NCBI RefSeq assembly: GCF_009600885.1
Contig: NZ_VCLA01000153.1
Location: forward strand, 5,063-69,062
Length of the DNA stretch: 64,000 nt
Source of the DNA: Streptomyces jumonjinensis
GTDB lineage: Bacteria > Actinomycetota > Actinomycetes > Streptomycetales > Streptomycetaceae
Direction of reading: 5' to 3'
Shown here: positions 38,473-46,980 of the stretch, one piece after another
Position numbering within the stretch: position 1 is the first letter of the stretch
How the letters are laid out: each line of letters begins with the position of its first letter
The notes under the pieces: model-generated
Told to the model about the DNA's origin: nothing
What the model saw: the letters and a program-made list of their open reading frames with translations, nothing else
The model's database searches: none
Program-made: the position numbers and the translations under genes

Positions 38473-38573
38473 ATGAGAAGCGGCACATGTGTCGTACGCA
38501 TCTCCTCGCCGTGGCCCGGGCAGGGCCCCGCTCCGGGGCGGGAGCTGTCTCAGGCAGCGCCTACCCTTGTCAC

Positions 38574-40094
38574 ATGACCAGCAGCGACCGGAGCCAGGCA
38601 GTGGACGTTCAGCGCAGTTACGAGATCCGCACCTATGGGTGCCAGATGAACGTCCACGACTCCGAACGGCTCTCCGGACTGCTGGAGGACGCGGGCTACG
38701 TCCGCGCCCCCGAAGGCGCCGACGGCGACGCCGATGTCGTCGTCTTCAACACCTGCGCCGTCCGGGAGAACGCGGACAACAAGCTGTACGGCAACCTCGG
38801 CCGTCTCGCCCCCATGAAGACCCGGCGTCCCGGCATGCAGATCGCCGTCGGCGGCTGTCTGGCGCAGAAGGACCGCGACACCATCGTCACCAGGGCCCCC
38901 TGGGTCGACGTCGTCTTCGGTACGCACAACATCGGCAAGCTCCCCGTCCTCCTGGAGCGGGCCCGGGTCCAGGAAGAGGCCCAGGTCGAGATCGCCGAGT
39001 CGCTGGAGGCATTCCCCTCCACGCTGCCGACCCGGCGTGAGTCCGCGTACGCCGCGTGGGTCTCCATCTCGGTCGGCTGCAACAACACCTGCACCTTCTG
39101 CATCGTCCCGGCACTGCGCGGGAAGGAGAAGGACCGCCGGCCCGGCGACATCCTGGCCGAGATCGAGACCCTGGTCTCCGAGGGCGTCTCCGAGATCACC
39201 CTGCTCGGCCAGAACGTCAACGCGTACGGCTCCGACATCGGCGACCGGGAGGCCTTCAGCAAGCTGCTGCGGGCCTGCGGAAAGATCGAGGGCCTGGAGC
39301 GCGTCCGCTTCACCTCGCCGCATCCGCGCGACTTCACCGACGATGTGATCGCCGCGATGGCCGAGACGCCGAATGTGATGCCGCAGCTGCACATGCCTCT
39401 CCAGTCCGGTTCGGACACGTTGCTCAAGGCGATGCGCCGGTCCTACCGGCAGGAGCGCTTCCTCGGCATCATCGACAAAGTGCGCGCCGCGATTCCGCAC
39501 GCCGCGATCTCCACCGACATCATCGTGGGCTTCCCCGGCGAGACCGAGGAGGACTTCGAGCAGACGATGCACACGGTCCGCGAGGCGCGCTTCGCCAACG
39601 CCTTCACCTTCCAGTACTCCAAGCGCCCCGGCACCCCGGCCGCGACCATGGACGGCCAGATTCCCAAGCAGGTCGTCCAGGCGCGGTATGAGCGGCTGGT
39701 CGCCCTCCAGGAGGAGATCTCCTGGGACGAGAACAAGAAGCAGGTCGGCCGGACCCTGGAGGTCATGGTCGCCGAGGGCGAGGGACGCAAGGACGGCGCG
39801 ACCCACCGCCTCTCGGGCCGCGCGCCCGACAATCGCCTGGTCCACTTCAGCAAGCCGGACGAGGAGGTGCGACCCGGCGATGTGGTGACCGTGGAGATCA
39901 CCTACGCCGCGCCGCACCATCTGCTCGCCGAGGGCCCGGTGGCCTCGGTGCGGCGCACCCGCGCCGGGGACGCCTGGCAGAAGCGCCAGGAGGCGCGGAC
40001 CGGCCGGCCTGCCGGGGTGATGCTCGGGCTGCCGAAGATCGGCGTCCCGGAGCCCCTTCCGGCCGCCGCCGCGCCCGCCTGCGGTCTGGGCTGA
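38574..40094 (+). CDS. miaB: tRNA-2-methylthio-N6-dimethylallyladenosine synthase MiaB
   Basis: MiaB is a radical-SAM methylthiotransferase acting on A37 of tRNAs that read UNN codons. The 506-residue protein has Cys23, Cys61 and Cys95 for the second cluster, the radical-SAM motif C169-NNT-C173-TF-C176, and a C-terminal TRAM domain. A TACCCT at 38562-38567 lies six bases before the ATG and no strong ribosome-binding site is seen, so a leaderless start is likely. miaA, which makes its substrate, lies about 2 kb downstream. Confidence 0.95.
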   Translation: MTSSDRSQAVDVQRSYEIRTYGCQMNVHDSERLSGLLEDAGYVRAPEGADGDADVVVFNTCAVRENADNKLYGNLGRLAPMKTRRPGMQIAVGGCLAQKDRDTIVTRAPWVDVVFGTHNIGKLPVLLERARVQEEAQVEIAESLEAFPSTLPTRRESAYAAWVSISVGCNNTCTFCIVPALRGKEKDRRPGDILAEIETLVSEGVSEITLLGQNVNAYGSDIGDREAFSKLLRACGKIEGLERVRFTSPHPRDFTDDVIAAMAETPNVMPQLHMPLQSGSDTLLKAMRRSYRQERFLGIIDKVRAAIPHAAISTDIIVGFPGETEEDFEQTMHTVREARFANAFTFQYSKRPGTPAATMDGQIPKQVVQARYERLVALQEEISWDENKKQVGRTLEVMVAEGEGRKDGATHRLSGRAPDNRLVHFSKPDEEVRPGDVVTVEITYAAPHHLLAEGPVASVRRTRAGDAWQKRQEARTGRPAGVMLGLPKIGVPEPLPAAAAPACGLG

Positions 40095-40183
40095 CCCTCC
40101 GGGGGCCGCGCAGCGCCCGGGCACCGGCTGCGGCGGCGGTGCGCCCGTGCGGTGAGCCGTCGCGCGCCTCTTCTGGCGAATCG

Positions 40184-40237
40184 GGTGAGCCCGGCGGGTT
40201 CGGTGAGCCCGGCAGGTCCGGTGAGCCCGGCGAGCGG
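40184..40237. repeat. Three tandem 18-bp units upstream of the extradiol-like gene
   Basis: GGTGAGCCCGGCGGGTTC (40184-40201), GGTGAGCCCGGCAGGTCC (40202-40219) and GGTGAGCCCGGCGAGCGG (40220-40237) stand head to tail in the 188-bp miaB-40283 spacer. Confidence 0.92.
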
Positions 40238-40282
40238 CTGCGCCGAGGCGGCGGAGGAGCCGCACGCATTAGGCTGCCGATC

Positions 40283-40990
40283 ATGCTTGTCGCCGCCGCC
40301 GTGTGCCCCTGTCCGCCTCTTCTCGTGCCCGAGGTCGCCGCGGGAGCGGCGCCCGAACTGGACAGGGCGCGCGCCGCCTGCGCCGATGCCGTCGGCGTGC
40401 TCGCGGCCTCCCGGCCTGGGCTGCTCGTGGTGATCGGGCCCGCCGAGGAGCCGGGCCGGGGCGTCCACCACGCCGGAGCGGTCGGCTCCTTCCAGGGCTT
40501 CGGGGTGGCCGCCGAGGTACGTCTCGGCACGGGCCGCGCCCAGGACCGGCCGCTGCCGCCCTCCCTGGCCGTGGCCGCCTGGCTGCTGGAGCGCGCCCAG
40601 TGGGCCGCGTGCCCCGTGGAGGGCCTCGGAGTCGGCGAAGAACTGGCGCCCGAAGCCGCCCTGGCCGCCGGCCGGGAGCTGGGCGACCGCGCCGGACGGG
40701 TGGCCCTGCTGGTGATGGGCGACGGCAGCGCCTGCCGCACCGTGAAGGCTCCCGGCTATCTGGACGAACGGGCCGCCGGTTTCGACGCGCTCGCCGCCGC
40801 TGCCCTGGGGAACGCGGATACCGCCGCTCTGACGGCGCTGGACGCGTCACTGGCGTACGAACTCAAGGCCGCGGGCCGGGCACCCTGGCAGGTGCTCGCG
40901 GGCGCGGCCGAGGGCGCGGGGCTGGCGGGGCGGCTGCTCTACGAGGACGCCCCCTACGGTGTGGGCTACTTCGCCGCCGCTTGGTCCTGA
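40283..40990 (+). CDS. Class III extradiol dioxygenase-like (LigB-fold) protein
   Basis: The 235-residue protein resembles the subunit-B-like family of class III extradiol dioxygenases often encoded between miaB and miaA in streptomycetes (LVAAAVCPCPPLLVPEV at the N-terminus; LLVVIGPAEE; ALLVMGDGSACRT; APYGVGYFAAAW at the end). Where a metal-binding His is usual in related LigB-fold proteins (PHPPLL), this one has Cys (PCPPLL), so catalysis is doubtful. The ATG at 40283 follows TAGGCT by seven bases, a leaderless pattern. Confidence 0.78.
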   Translation: MLVAAAVCPCPPLLVPEVAAGAAPELDRARAACADAVGVLAASRPGLLVVIGPAEEPGRGVHHAGAVGSFQGFGVAAEVRLGTGRAQDRPLPPSLAVAAWLLERAQWAACPVEGLGVGEELAPEAALAAGRELGDRAGRVALLVMGDGSACRTVKAPGYLDERAAGFDALAAAALGNADTAALTALDASLAYELKAAGRAPWQVLAGAAEGAGLAGRLLYEDAPYGVGYFAAAWS

Positions 40991-41343
40991 GCGGTGCCGC
41001 GAGGAGAGATCCTGGGCTCCGAGTGGCAGGCCCGCCGCACCTGCGCCGGGGCCGAGCAGCACCGTGAACCCGTACGACAAGCTCCTGAGCGGTGCCGCTG
41101 ACCCCATAGGGCGGCTTAGGGCGGCTTCTGAGCGGCCCAGCCCGTAGCCAGTCGGCTCCTGAGCGGTGAGCACCGGGCTCCGAGCGGCCCGCCGAGCCCG
41201 CTGGGCGCAGGAACCGGTCGTCCGAGTGGCCCGCCCGCCGGGAGCGTGACGTGCGGCGAAAGACGGCGGACGGCCGCGGAGCGAGATGCTCCGCGGCCGT
41301 CCGGCTGTCACCTCCGCGGGGCAGCGGCCCCGCGGAAAGCGAT
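40991..41343. other. Intergenic region with dispersed repeats and a hairpin
   Basis: This 353-bp stretch has no gene. It holds three copies of TCCTGAGCGGTG (40985-40996, 41083-41094, 41157-41168), near copies of GGGCTCCGAG, and the bidirectional hairpin at 41268-41302. Confidence 0.7.
41268..41302. terminator. Bidirectional terminator between convergent genes
   Basis: GGACGGCCGCGGAGC (41268-41282) and GCTCCGCGGCCGTCC (41288-41302) form a perfect 15-bp stem with a five-base loop, 41 bp past the end of the antitoxin-like gene and downstream of the plus-strand extradiol-like gene. Confidence 0.8.
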
Positions 41344-41595
41344 TCAGGAAGCGGTGGGCGGCGGCGGAGGAGGCGTGCCGCCGTCGTCCTTGTGCGCGAT
41401 GCGCTCCAGCGCCTCCTTGGCCTTGCCCGTACCCGTCTCGATCTTGTCGCTGTACTTGCCCTTGGTGCGGGCGTCGACCGCGTGCGCGGCCTTCTCCAGG
41501 CCCTGCTCGATCTTGTCCCCGTGCTGCTGTGCCAGATCGGAGACCTTCTCCTTGGCCGGGGCGAGCTTGGCCTTCAGTGTGTCCATGAGGCCCAT
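41344..41595 (-). CDS. Small antitoxin-like (Rv0909-type) helical protein
   Basis: The 83-residue protein (MGLMDTLKAKLAPAKEK; DKIEQGLEKAAHAVDARTKG; DKIETGTGKAKEALERI) matches the actinobacterial family annotated as antitoxin after Mycobacterium tuberculosis Rv0909. It is Lys/Ala-rich and predicted helical. No toxin gene is adjacent, so the toxin-antitoxin role is doubtful here. A GAAAGG precedes the ATG, and it lies 22 bp after the acidic protein gene on the same strand. Confidence 0.7.
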   Translation of the reverse strand: MGLMDTLKAKLAPAKEKVSDLAQQHGDKIEQGLEKAAHAVDARTKGKYSDKIETGTGKAKEALERIAHKDDGGTPPPPPPTAS

Positions 41596-41617
41596 GGGGC
41601 ACCTTTCGTCGGTAGGG

Positions 41618-41923
41618 CTACTTACGGGCGCCCTCGCCGGCTTCGCGGTCCGCGGCCTCCCCGGACGATTGCTGCCGGGGGATCTCCACGCCCTCGGTGG
41701 CCGTGGCCGTGGCCTCCGCCCCCTCCGCCTGCTCGGCTTCGGTGGCCTTGGCCGCCGTGCTCTCCGCCGGCGCGTCCTTCGGCGCCTCGGTCTCGCTTGC
41801 GCTTCCGGCTTCGGGCTCCACCGCCAGCGTATCGGCGGTCTTCTCCTCTGCCGAGGGGCTCTCGGCGCCCTTGGAGCCCTTGGCGTCCTTGGACTTACGA
41901 AGGAACCGTGCAAAAACACCCAT
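41618..41923 (-). CDS. Hypothetical small acidic protein
   Basis: The 101-residue protein has a short basic N-terminus (MGVFARFLRKSK) and then a long Glu/Ala/Thr-rich, probably disordered tail. Its ATG at 41923 is preceded by GGAGAAAAT on the minus strand, a usable ribosome-binding site. It likely shares a transcript with the antitoxin-like gene. I do not recognise a function; the basic start with an amphipathic look could bind membrane or nucleic acid, which is speculation. Confidence 0.6.
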   Translation of the reverse strand: MGVFARFLRKSKDAKGSKGAESPSAEEKTADTLAVEPEAGSASETEAPKDAPAESTAAKATEAEQAEGAEATATATEGVEIPRQQSSGEAADREAGEGARK

Positions 41924-42106
41924 ATTTTCTCCATAGCGTACTCGTGTGAGGGGGGTTCCGCGCCGTCCGGAGCGCCTTGTCGGCCCCATACCGGAGGCGC
42001 CGGTCGGTAAACCGGCGTTCGGAACCTCGCAACAGGAAACGAGGCCCCCGCCGTGACGTCACTTCGCTCGTTCGGGGACATCGCCGGGATTTGCGAGACT
42101 GGGACG

Positions 42107-43045
42107 GTGAGAAGCACCGCTCCCGCACCGCGGGTCATCGCCGTCGTCGGCCCCACCGCCGCCGGAAAGTCCGATCTGGGCGTCTTCCTCGCCCAGCAGC
42201 TGGGCGGCGAAGTCGTCAACGCCGACTCCATGCAGCTGTACCGGGGGATGGACATCGGTACCGCCAAACTGACGGTCGAGGAGCGCGGCGGCGTCCCCCA
42301 CCACCTTCTCGACGTCTGGGACGTCACCCGGGCCGCGAATGTCGCCGAGTACCAGCGGCTCGCCAGGGCGGAGATCGACCGGCTGCTCGCCGAGGGGCGT
42401 ACGCCGGTTCTCGTGGGCGGCTCCGGACTCTATGTACGCGGCGCCGTCGACGCCCTCGAATTCCCCGGCACCGATCCCGCGATCCGCGCCCGGCTGGAGG
42501 CGGAGCTCGACGACGCGGGCCCCGGCGCGCTGCACGCCCGGCTCGCCGCCGCCGACCCCGAGGCGGCGCGGGCCATCCTCCCGGGCAACGGCCGCCGGAT
42601 CGTCCGGGCCCTTGAGGTGATCGAAATCACGGGCAAGCCCTTCACCGCCAATCTCCCCGGTCACGACAGCGTCTACGACACCGTCCAGATCGGGGTGGAC
42701 GTCGCCAGGCCCGAGCTGGACGAGCGCATCGCGCTCCGTGTCGACCGGATGTGGGAGGCCGGTTTCGTCGATGAGGTGAGAGCCCTGGAAGCACAGGGGT
42801 TGCGTGAGGGGCTCACGGCGTCGCGCGCCCTCGGCTACCAGCAGATCCTCAACGCGCTGGCGGGCGCGTGCACCGAGGAGGAGGCGCGTGCCGAGACCAC
42901 GCGTGCCACCAAACGCTTCGCGCGCCGTCAGGATTCATGGTTCAGAAGAGATCCGCGGGTGCATTGGCTCAGTGGTGCCGTCGCCGACCGCGGGGAACTT
43001 CCGCGACAGGCGCTGGCGTTGATCGAACGAGCGGTTACAGCCTGA
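42107..43045 (+). CDS. miaA: tRNA dimethylallyltransferase MiaA
   Basis: MiaA transfers the dimethylallyl group to A37 of tRNA, making the substrate of MiaB. The 312-residue protein has Walker A GPTAAGKS at 15-22, the DSMQLYRGMDIGTAK segment, the catalytic Asp and Thr regions of that segment, and ALGYQQILNAL and RRQDSWFRRD near the C-terminus. The GTG at 42107 fits the family start. An upstream ATG at 42053 is in frame but adds unconserved residues. Confidence 0.95.
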   Translation: MRSTAPAPRVIAVVGPTAAGKSDLGVFLAQQLGGEVVNADSMQLYRGMDIGTAKLTVEERGGVPHHLLDVWDVTRAANVAEYQRLARAEIDRLLAEGRTPVLVGGSGLYVRGAVDALEFPGTDPAIRARLEAELDDAGPGALHARLAAADPEAARAILPGNGRRIVRALEVIEITGKPFTANLPGHDSVYDTVQIGVDVARPELDERIALRVDRMWEAGFVDEVRALEAQGLREGLTASRALGYQQILNALAGACTEEEARAETTRATKRFARRQDSWFRRDPRVHWLSGAVADRGELPRQALALIERAVTA

Positions 43046-43151
43046 TCACGTGATGGCATCGGGACGCCCTGCCCGTCATGTCGGCGCCCCGGGCCGTGCC
43101 ATCATCGAGCATCGATCGACTCTGGAGTCCGAGTGGGGAGGGCGTGTGGCG

Positions 43152-43598
43152 ATGGAGGCCGGCCCTCACGACACGGACCAGCAGCAACGGGCGGCGGACG
43201 GCGCTTCCGGCCTCAGCCCGGACGGGCCCGACGATCAGGACGTGCTCGCCGAACAGGTCGAGGTCGAGCTGCGCCCGGCGCGCAGACTGCGGATCTGGCA
43301 GCTCGCGCCCATCGTGGCACTCGCGGCCGTGGGCTCCCTGATGTTCGGCTTCCCGCTGGCCTTCGGGACCGGCGGCACCGGCGGCGCGGGCGCTGTGGTG
43401 GCCATGCTCGGCCTGCTGATCAGCTGCTGTGCCGCGGGCTGGGGTGTGATGGCGGCCCGCCGCGTGGGTCACACCTGGCCGGGACTGCCGCCGCGCGGCT
43501 CGGGGGAGCGCCCCGACTGGCGTGTGATCGCGCTGTACGCGGGGATGGGCGCGCTCCTGGTGGCGCTCGCCGTCTGGCGTGTGGCCCGACTGCGCTGA
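43152..43598 (+). CDS. Hypothetical membrane protein
   Basis: The 148-residue protein has an acidic N-terminus of about 50 residues and three membrane helices (WQLAPIVALAAVGSLMFGF; AVVAMLGLLISCCAAGWGVM; VIALYAGMGALLVALAVW). GGGGAGGG lies nine bases before the ATG at 43152, which decides the start. It lies between miaA and dapF on the same strand. No function is recognised. Confidence 0.7.
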   Translation: MEAGPHDTDQQQRAADGASGLSPDGPDDQDVLAEQVEVELRPARRLRIWQLAPIVALAAVGSLMFGFPLAFGTGGTGGAGAVVAMLGLLISCCAAGWGVMAARRVGHTWPGLPPRGSGERPDWRVIALYAGMGALLVALAVWRVARLR

Positions 43599-43677
43599 CC
43601 TGCGCGGACACGGTCTCCGGCCCGCCCCGCTCCGCTCGGGACGCCGACTGTCCGACCCTCCTCGTAGGATGGGCGCT

Positions 43678-44616
43678 GTGAGCACCGCACCGACCTCGCC
43701 CGCTGCGCGGGTCCCCTTCCTCAAGGGCCACGGCACAGAGAACGACTTCGTGATCGTCCCCGACCCGGACCATCGCATAGAGCTGTCCGCCTCCGCCGTG
43801 GCACGGCTGTGCGACCGGCGAGCCGGTATCGGCGGCGACGGCCTGCTCCATGTCGTGCGCTCCGCCGCGCACCCCGAGGCCCGCGCCATGGCGGCCGACG
43901 CCGAGTGGTTCATGGACTACCGCAATGCGGACGGATCGATCGCCGAGATGTGCGGCAACGGCGTCCGGGTCTTCGCCCGTTATCTCCAGCGCGCCGGGCA
44001 CGTCGAGGCGGGCGATCTGGCGGTCGCCACCCGGGGCGGTGTCAAGAAGGTGCATATCGCGAAGGGCGCCGATGGGCCCGTGACGAGTGCGACGGCGCGT
44101 CAAGACGGCGACATCACCGTCTCCATGGGCCGCGCCGCCCTCCCCCGGGAGACCGTCACCGTCACCGTCGGCGGGCGATCCTGGCCCACCCTGAATGTGA
44201 ACATGGGCAATCCGCACGCCGTCGCCTTCGTCGACGACCTGGACCATGCGGGCAATCTGTTCACCGAGCCGCCCTACACGCCGTCAGCCGTCTACCCGGA
44301 CGGGGTGAATGTGGAGTTCGTCGTCGATCGCGGCGAGCGCCATGTGGCCATGCGCGTTCATGAGCGGGGCTCCGGCGAGACCCGTTCCTGTGGCACCGGC
44401 GCATGCGCCGTCGCCGTCGCGGCGGCCCGCAGGGACGGGGTGGACCCGCTGGTCACCGGAGTGCCCGTCACCTACACCGTGGACCTCCCGGGCGGACGGC
44501 TGGTGATCACCGAGCGCCCGGACGGCGAGATCGAGATGGCTGGGCCCGCGGTGATCGTCGCGGAGGGCCATATCGCTCCCGATCTGCTCGTACCATCCGA
44601 AACCGCAGCCATATAG
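43678..44616 (+). CDS. dapF: Diaminopimelate epimerase
   Basis: DapF converts LL- to meso-diaminopimelate for lysine and peptidoglycan synthesis. The 312-residue protein has both catalytic cysteines, Cys92 in EMCGNGVRVF and Cys238 in RSCGTGACA, and the N-terminal KGHGTENDFV. The GTG at 43678 follows TAGGAT (43665-43670) by seven bases, a leaderless arrangement that also removes the unneeded upstream extension. Confidence 0.96.
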   Translation: MSTAPTSPAARVPFLKGHGTENDFVIVPDPDHRIELSASAVARLCDRRAGIGGDGLLHVVRSAAHPEARAMAADAEWFMDYRNADGSIAEMCGNGVRVFARYLQRAGHVEAGDLAVATRGGVKKVHIAKGADGPVTSATARQDGDITVSMGRAALPRETVTVTVGGRSWPTLNVNMGNPHAVAFVDDLDHAGNLFTEPPYTPSAVYPDGVNVEFVVDRGERHVAMRVHERGSGETRSCGTGACAVAVAAARRDGVDPLVTGVPVTYTVDLPGGRLVITERPDGEIEMAGPAVIVAEGHIAPDLLVPSETAAI

Positions 44617-44758
44617 AGCTTCGCTCGAATGGGTGATCCGTTTCACGCTCGTCGAGAGCCGGACTGCTCCACGTGGTGGGCTCGGTAGCATCAAGCACCG
44701 GCCCGGAGGGCACACCCGCTCTTTCTCTCGCCGGTCGACCGCCGCCGGAGGTGCCCCC

Positions 44759-46915
44759 ATGAGTGCAGAGGCCGCCAGCCCAGGTGCCCACAGCCGCAGG
44801 CGCGGCCGTCCCCGGATCGAGCTCCGCAGGCTCGGCCGCGCCGCACTGCTCGGCCCGGCCGGCCGCGACCGGCTGCCCGACGCCATCGGGCATGTCGCCG
44901 AAGTGCACCGCGCCCACCACCCGGACGCCGATCTGGCGATCCTTCACCAGGCATATGTCCTCGCGGAGTCGTCGCACCGGGGACAGTTCCGCAAGAGCGG
45001 CGAGCCGTACATCACCCACCCGCTCGCCGTCACCCTGATCCTCGCCGAACTGGGCGCGGAGACCACGACCCTGACGGCGTCCCTGCTCCACGACACCGTC
45101 GAGGACACCGATGTGACCCTCGATCAGGTGACGGCGGAGTTCGGCGCGGAAGTCGCGTATCTGGTCGACGGGGTCACCAAACTGGAGAAGGTCGAGTACG
45201 GCGCGGCGGCCGAGTCGGAGACCTTCCGCAAGATGCTCGTCGCCACCGGCAACGACGTCCGGGTGATGTCGATCAAACTCGCCGACCGGCTGCACAACAT
45301 GCGCACCCTCGGGGTGATGCGGCCCGAGAAACAGGCGCGTATCGCCAAGGTCACCCGGGACGTGCTCATCCCCCTCGCCGAACGGCTCGGCGTACAGGCC
45401 CTCAAGACCGAGCTGGAGGACCTCGTCTTCGCGATCCTCCACCCGGAGGAGTACGAACACACCCGCGCCCTCATCGCGGAGAACACCGACGCCGGGGCGG
45501 CGCTCGACACCATGGCGGACCGGTTCCGGGCCGTGCTGCGGGACGCCGGAATCACCGCCGACGTCCTGATCAGGCCCCGGCACTTCGTCTCCGTCCACCG
45601 GGTGAGCCTCAAACGCGGCCGGCTGCGCGGCACCGACTTCGGCAGACTCCTCGTCCTGGTCGGCGAGGACGCCGACTGCTATGGAGTCCTCGGCGAGCTG
45701 CACACCTGTTTCACCCCGGTGATCTCCGAGTTCAAGGACTTCATCGCCGCCCCCAAGTTCAATCTCTATCAATCGCTCCACACCGCCGTCGCGGGCACCG
45801 GCGGAGAGGTCGCCGAAATCCTCATCCGCACCCACCAGATGCACAAGGTCGCCGAGGCCGGAGTGATCGCGCTCGGCAATCCGTACATCCCCCAGGAGGG
45901 CGCGGAGCCGGCCGACGGCGAGCGCGCGGACCCCACCCGGCCCGGCTGGCTCTCCCGGCTGCTGGAGTGGCAGCAGTCCACCCCGGACTCCGACACCTTC
46001 TGGACGTCCCTGCGCGCCGATCTGGCGCAGGACCGCGAGATCACCGTCTTCCGCGCCGACGGCGGCACCCTGGGCCTGCCCGCGGGCGCGAGCTGCGTCG
46101 ACGCCGCCTACGCGCAGTACGGCGAGCAGGCCCACGCCTGCATCGGGGCCAGTGTCAACGGCCGTCTGGCGACCTTGAGCACGGTGCTGAGCGACGGCGA
46201 CACCGTACAGCTGCTGTTCGCGCATGACGCGCACCGAGCGGCGCCCGGCGCCCAGGAGACGGCGCCCGACGCCCAAGAAACGGTCCCCGACGCCCAGGAG
46301 TCGGTCTCCGGGCCCTCTCCCGACTGGCTCGAACACGCCCGCACCCCCGCCGCGCGGATCGCCATCACCGCATGGCTCCAGGCCCATCCGGACGGGACGG
46401 CCGCCCCGGCCGCCGTCCCCCGCAGATCCGCGCCCCCCGCCCCCGACGCCGGCCCGCCCGCCGTCGCCAACGCCGTGGTGGACCTGCCGGGCACCACCGT
46501 ACGACTGGCCGGCTGCTGTACGCCCGTGCCGCCGGACACGGTCACCGGCTTCGCGGTACGCGGCGCGGTGGTGACCGTCCACCGCGAACGGTGCCCGGCC
46601 GTCTCGCGGATGACGTCCCTGGGGAGGGAGCCGATTCCGGTGCGCTGGGGGGACGCCGTCGGATGCCTGGTCACCCTGGTCGCCGAGTCCTTCGGACGCC
46701 CCAGACTGCTCGCCGATCTCACCGAGGTCATCGCCATCGAGGGCGCGGCCATCGTCTCGGCGACCGTGGAGCCGCCCAGCGAACAGCGCGTGCGGCACAC
46801 CTACACCCTGCAACTGCCCGAAGCGGCCGGACTGCCCGCCCTGATCCGCGCCATGCGGGATGTGCCGGGGGTCTACGACGTCCGCCGCAGCCAGCATCCG
46901 GCGGCCACCGGCTGA
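44759..46915 (+). CDS. RelA/SpoT homologue with degraded synthetase site
   Basis: The 718-residue protein has the RSH layout: HD hydrolase, synthetase, TGS and an ACT-like C-terminus. The hydrolase site looks intact (HRGQFRKSGEPYITHP; His111-Asp112 in LLHDTVED; Asp176 and Asn180 in KLADRLHN). In the synthetase, aligned by eye with the streptococcal Rel, Lys243 is Arg274, Tyr246 is Val277, Lys251 is Val282 and Asp264 is Gly295. (p)ppGpp synthesis is therefore unlikely. It corresponds by synteny to RshA, the second RSH of S. coelicolor. GGAGGTG lies five bases before the ATG. A 7-residue repeat (APDAQET type, three copies) lies near residues 496-516. Confidence 0.85.
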   Translation: MSAEAASPGAHSRRRGRPRIELRRLGRAALLGPAGRDRLPDAIGHVAEVHRAHHPDADLAILHQAYVLAESSHRGQFRKSGEPYITHPLAVTLILAELGAETTTLTASLLHDTVEDTDVTLDQVTAEFGAEVAYLVDGVTKLEKVEYGAAAESETFRKMLVATGNDVRVMSIKLADRLHNMRTLGVMRPEKQARIAKVTRDVLIPLAERLGVQALKTELEDLVFAILHPEEYEHTRALIAENTDAGAALDTMADRFRAVLRDAGITADVLIRPRHFVSVHRVSLKRGRLRGTDFGRLLVLVGEDADCYGVLGELHTCFTPVISEFKDFIAAPKFNLYQSLHTAVAGTGGEVAEILIRTHQMHKVAEAGVIALGNPYIPQEGAEPADGERADPTRPGWLSRLLEWQQSTPDSDTFWTSLRADLAQDREITVFRADGGTLGLPAGASCVDAAYAQYGEQAHACIGASVNGRLATLSTVLSDGDTVQLLFAHDAHRAAPGAQETAPDAQETVPDAQESVSGPSPDWLEHARTPAARIAITAWLQAHPDGTAAPAAVPRRSAPPAPDAGPPAVANAVVDLPGTTVRLAGCCTPVPPDTVTGFAVRGAVVTVHRERCPAVSRMTSLGREPIPVRWGDAVGCLVTLVAESFGRPRLLADLTEVIAIEGAAIVSATVEPPSEQRVRHTYTLQLPEAAGLPALIRAMRDVPGVYDVRRSQHPAATG

Positions 46916-46980
46916 TCTCGTTCGGGTGGTCCGGCGCGCGTTGCCGCGATCATGATCCCGCGCACTGGTAGCCGTAATGC

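Larger units (their letters stand above)
38153..38573. other. Intergenic region TAXI gene-miaB
   Basis: This 421-bp stretch contains the 39-codon LysR remnant (38268-38387), two copies of a palindrome ATGCG-N5-CGCATAT, and the miaB promoter region near its right end. No intact gene is seen. Confidence 0.7.

Noticed and set aside
38487..38573. Upstream in-frame extension of miaB ([13 protein letters not shown])
   Set aside because: The MiaB family begins near [13 protein letters not shown], and TACCCT six bases before 38574 supports the shorter start.
46933..46980. Leaderless promoter before the M1 peptidase (TAGCCG near 46969)
   Set aside because: The hexamer lacks the final T and the spacing to the ATG does not fit.
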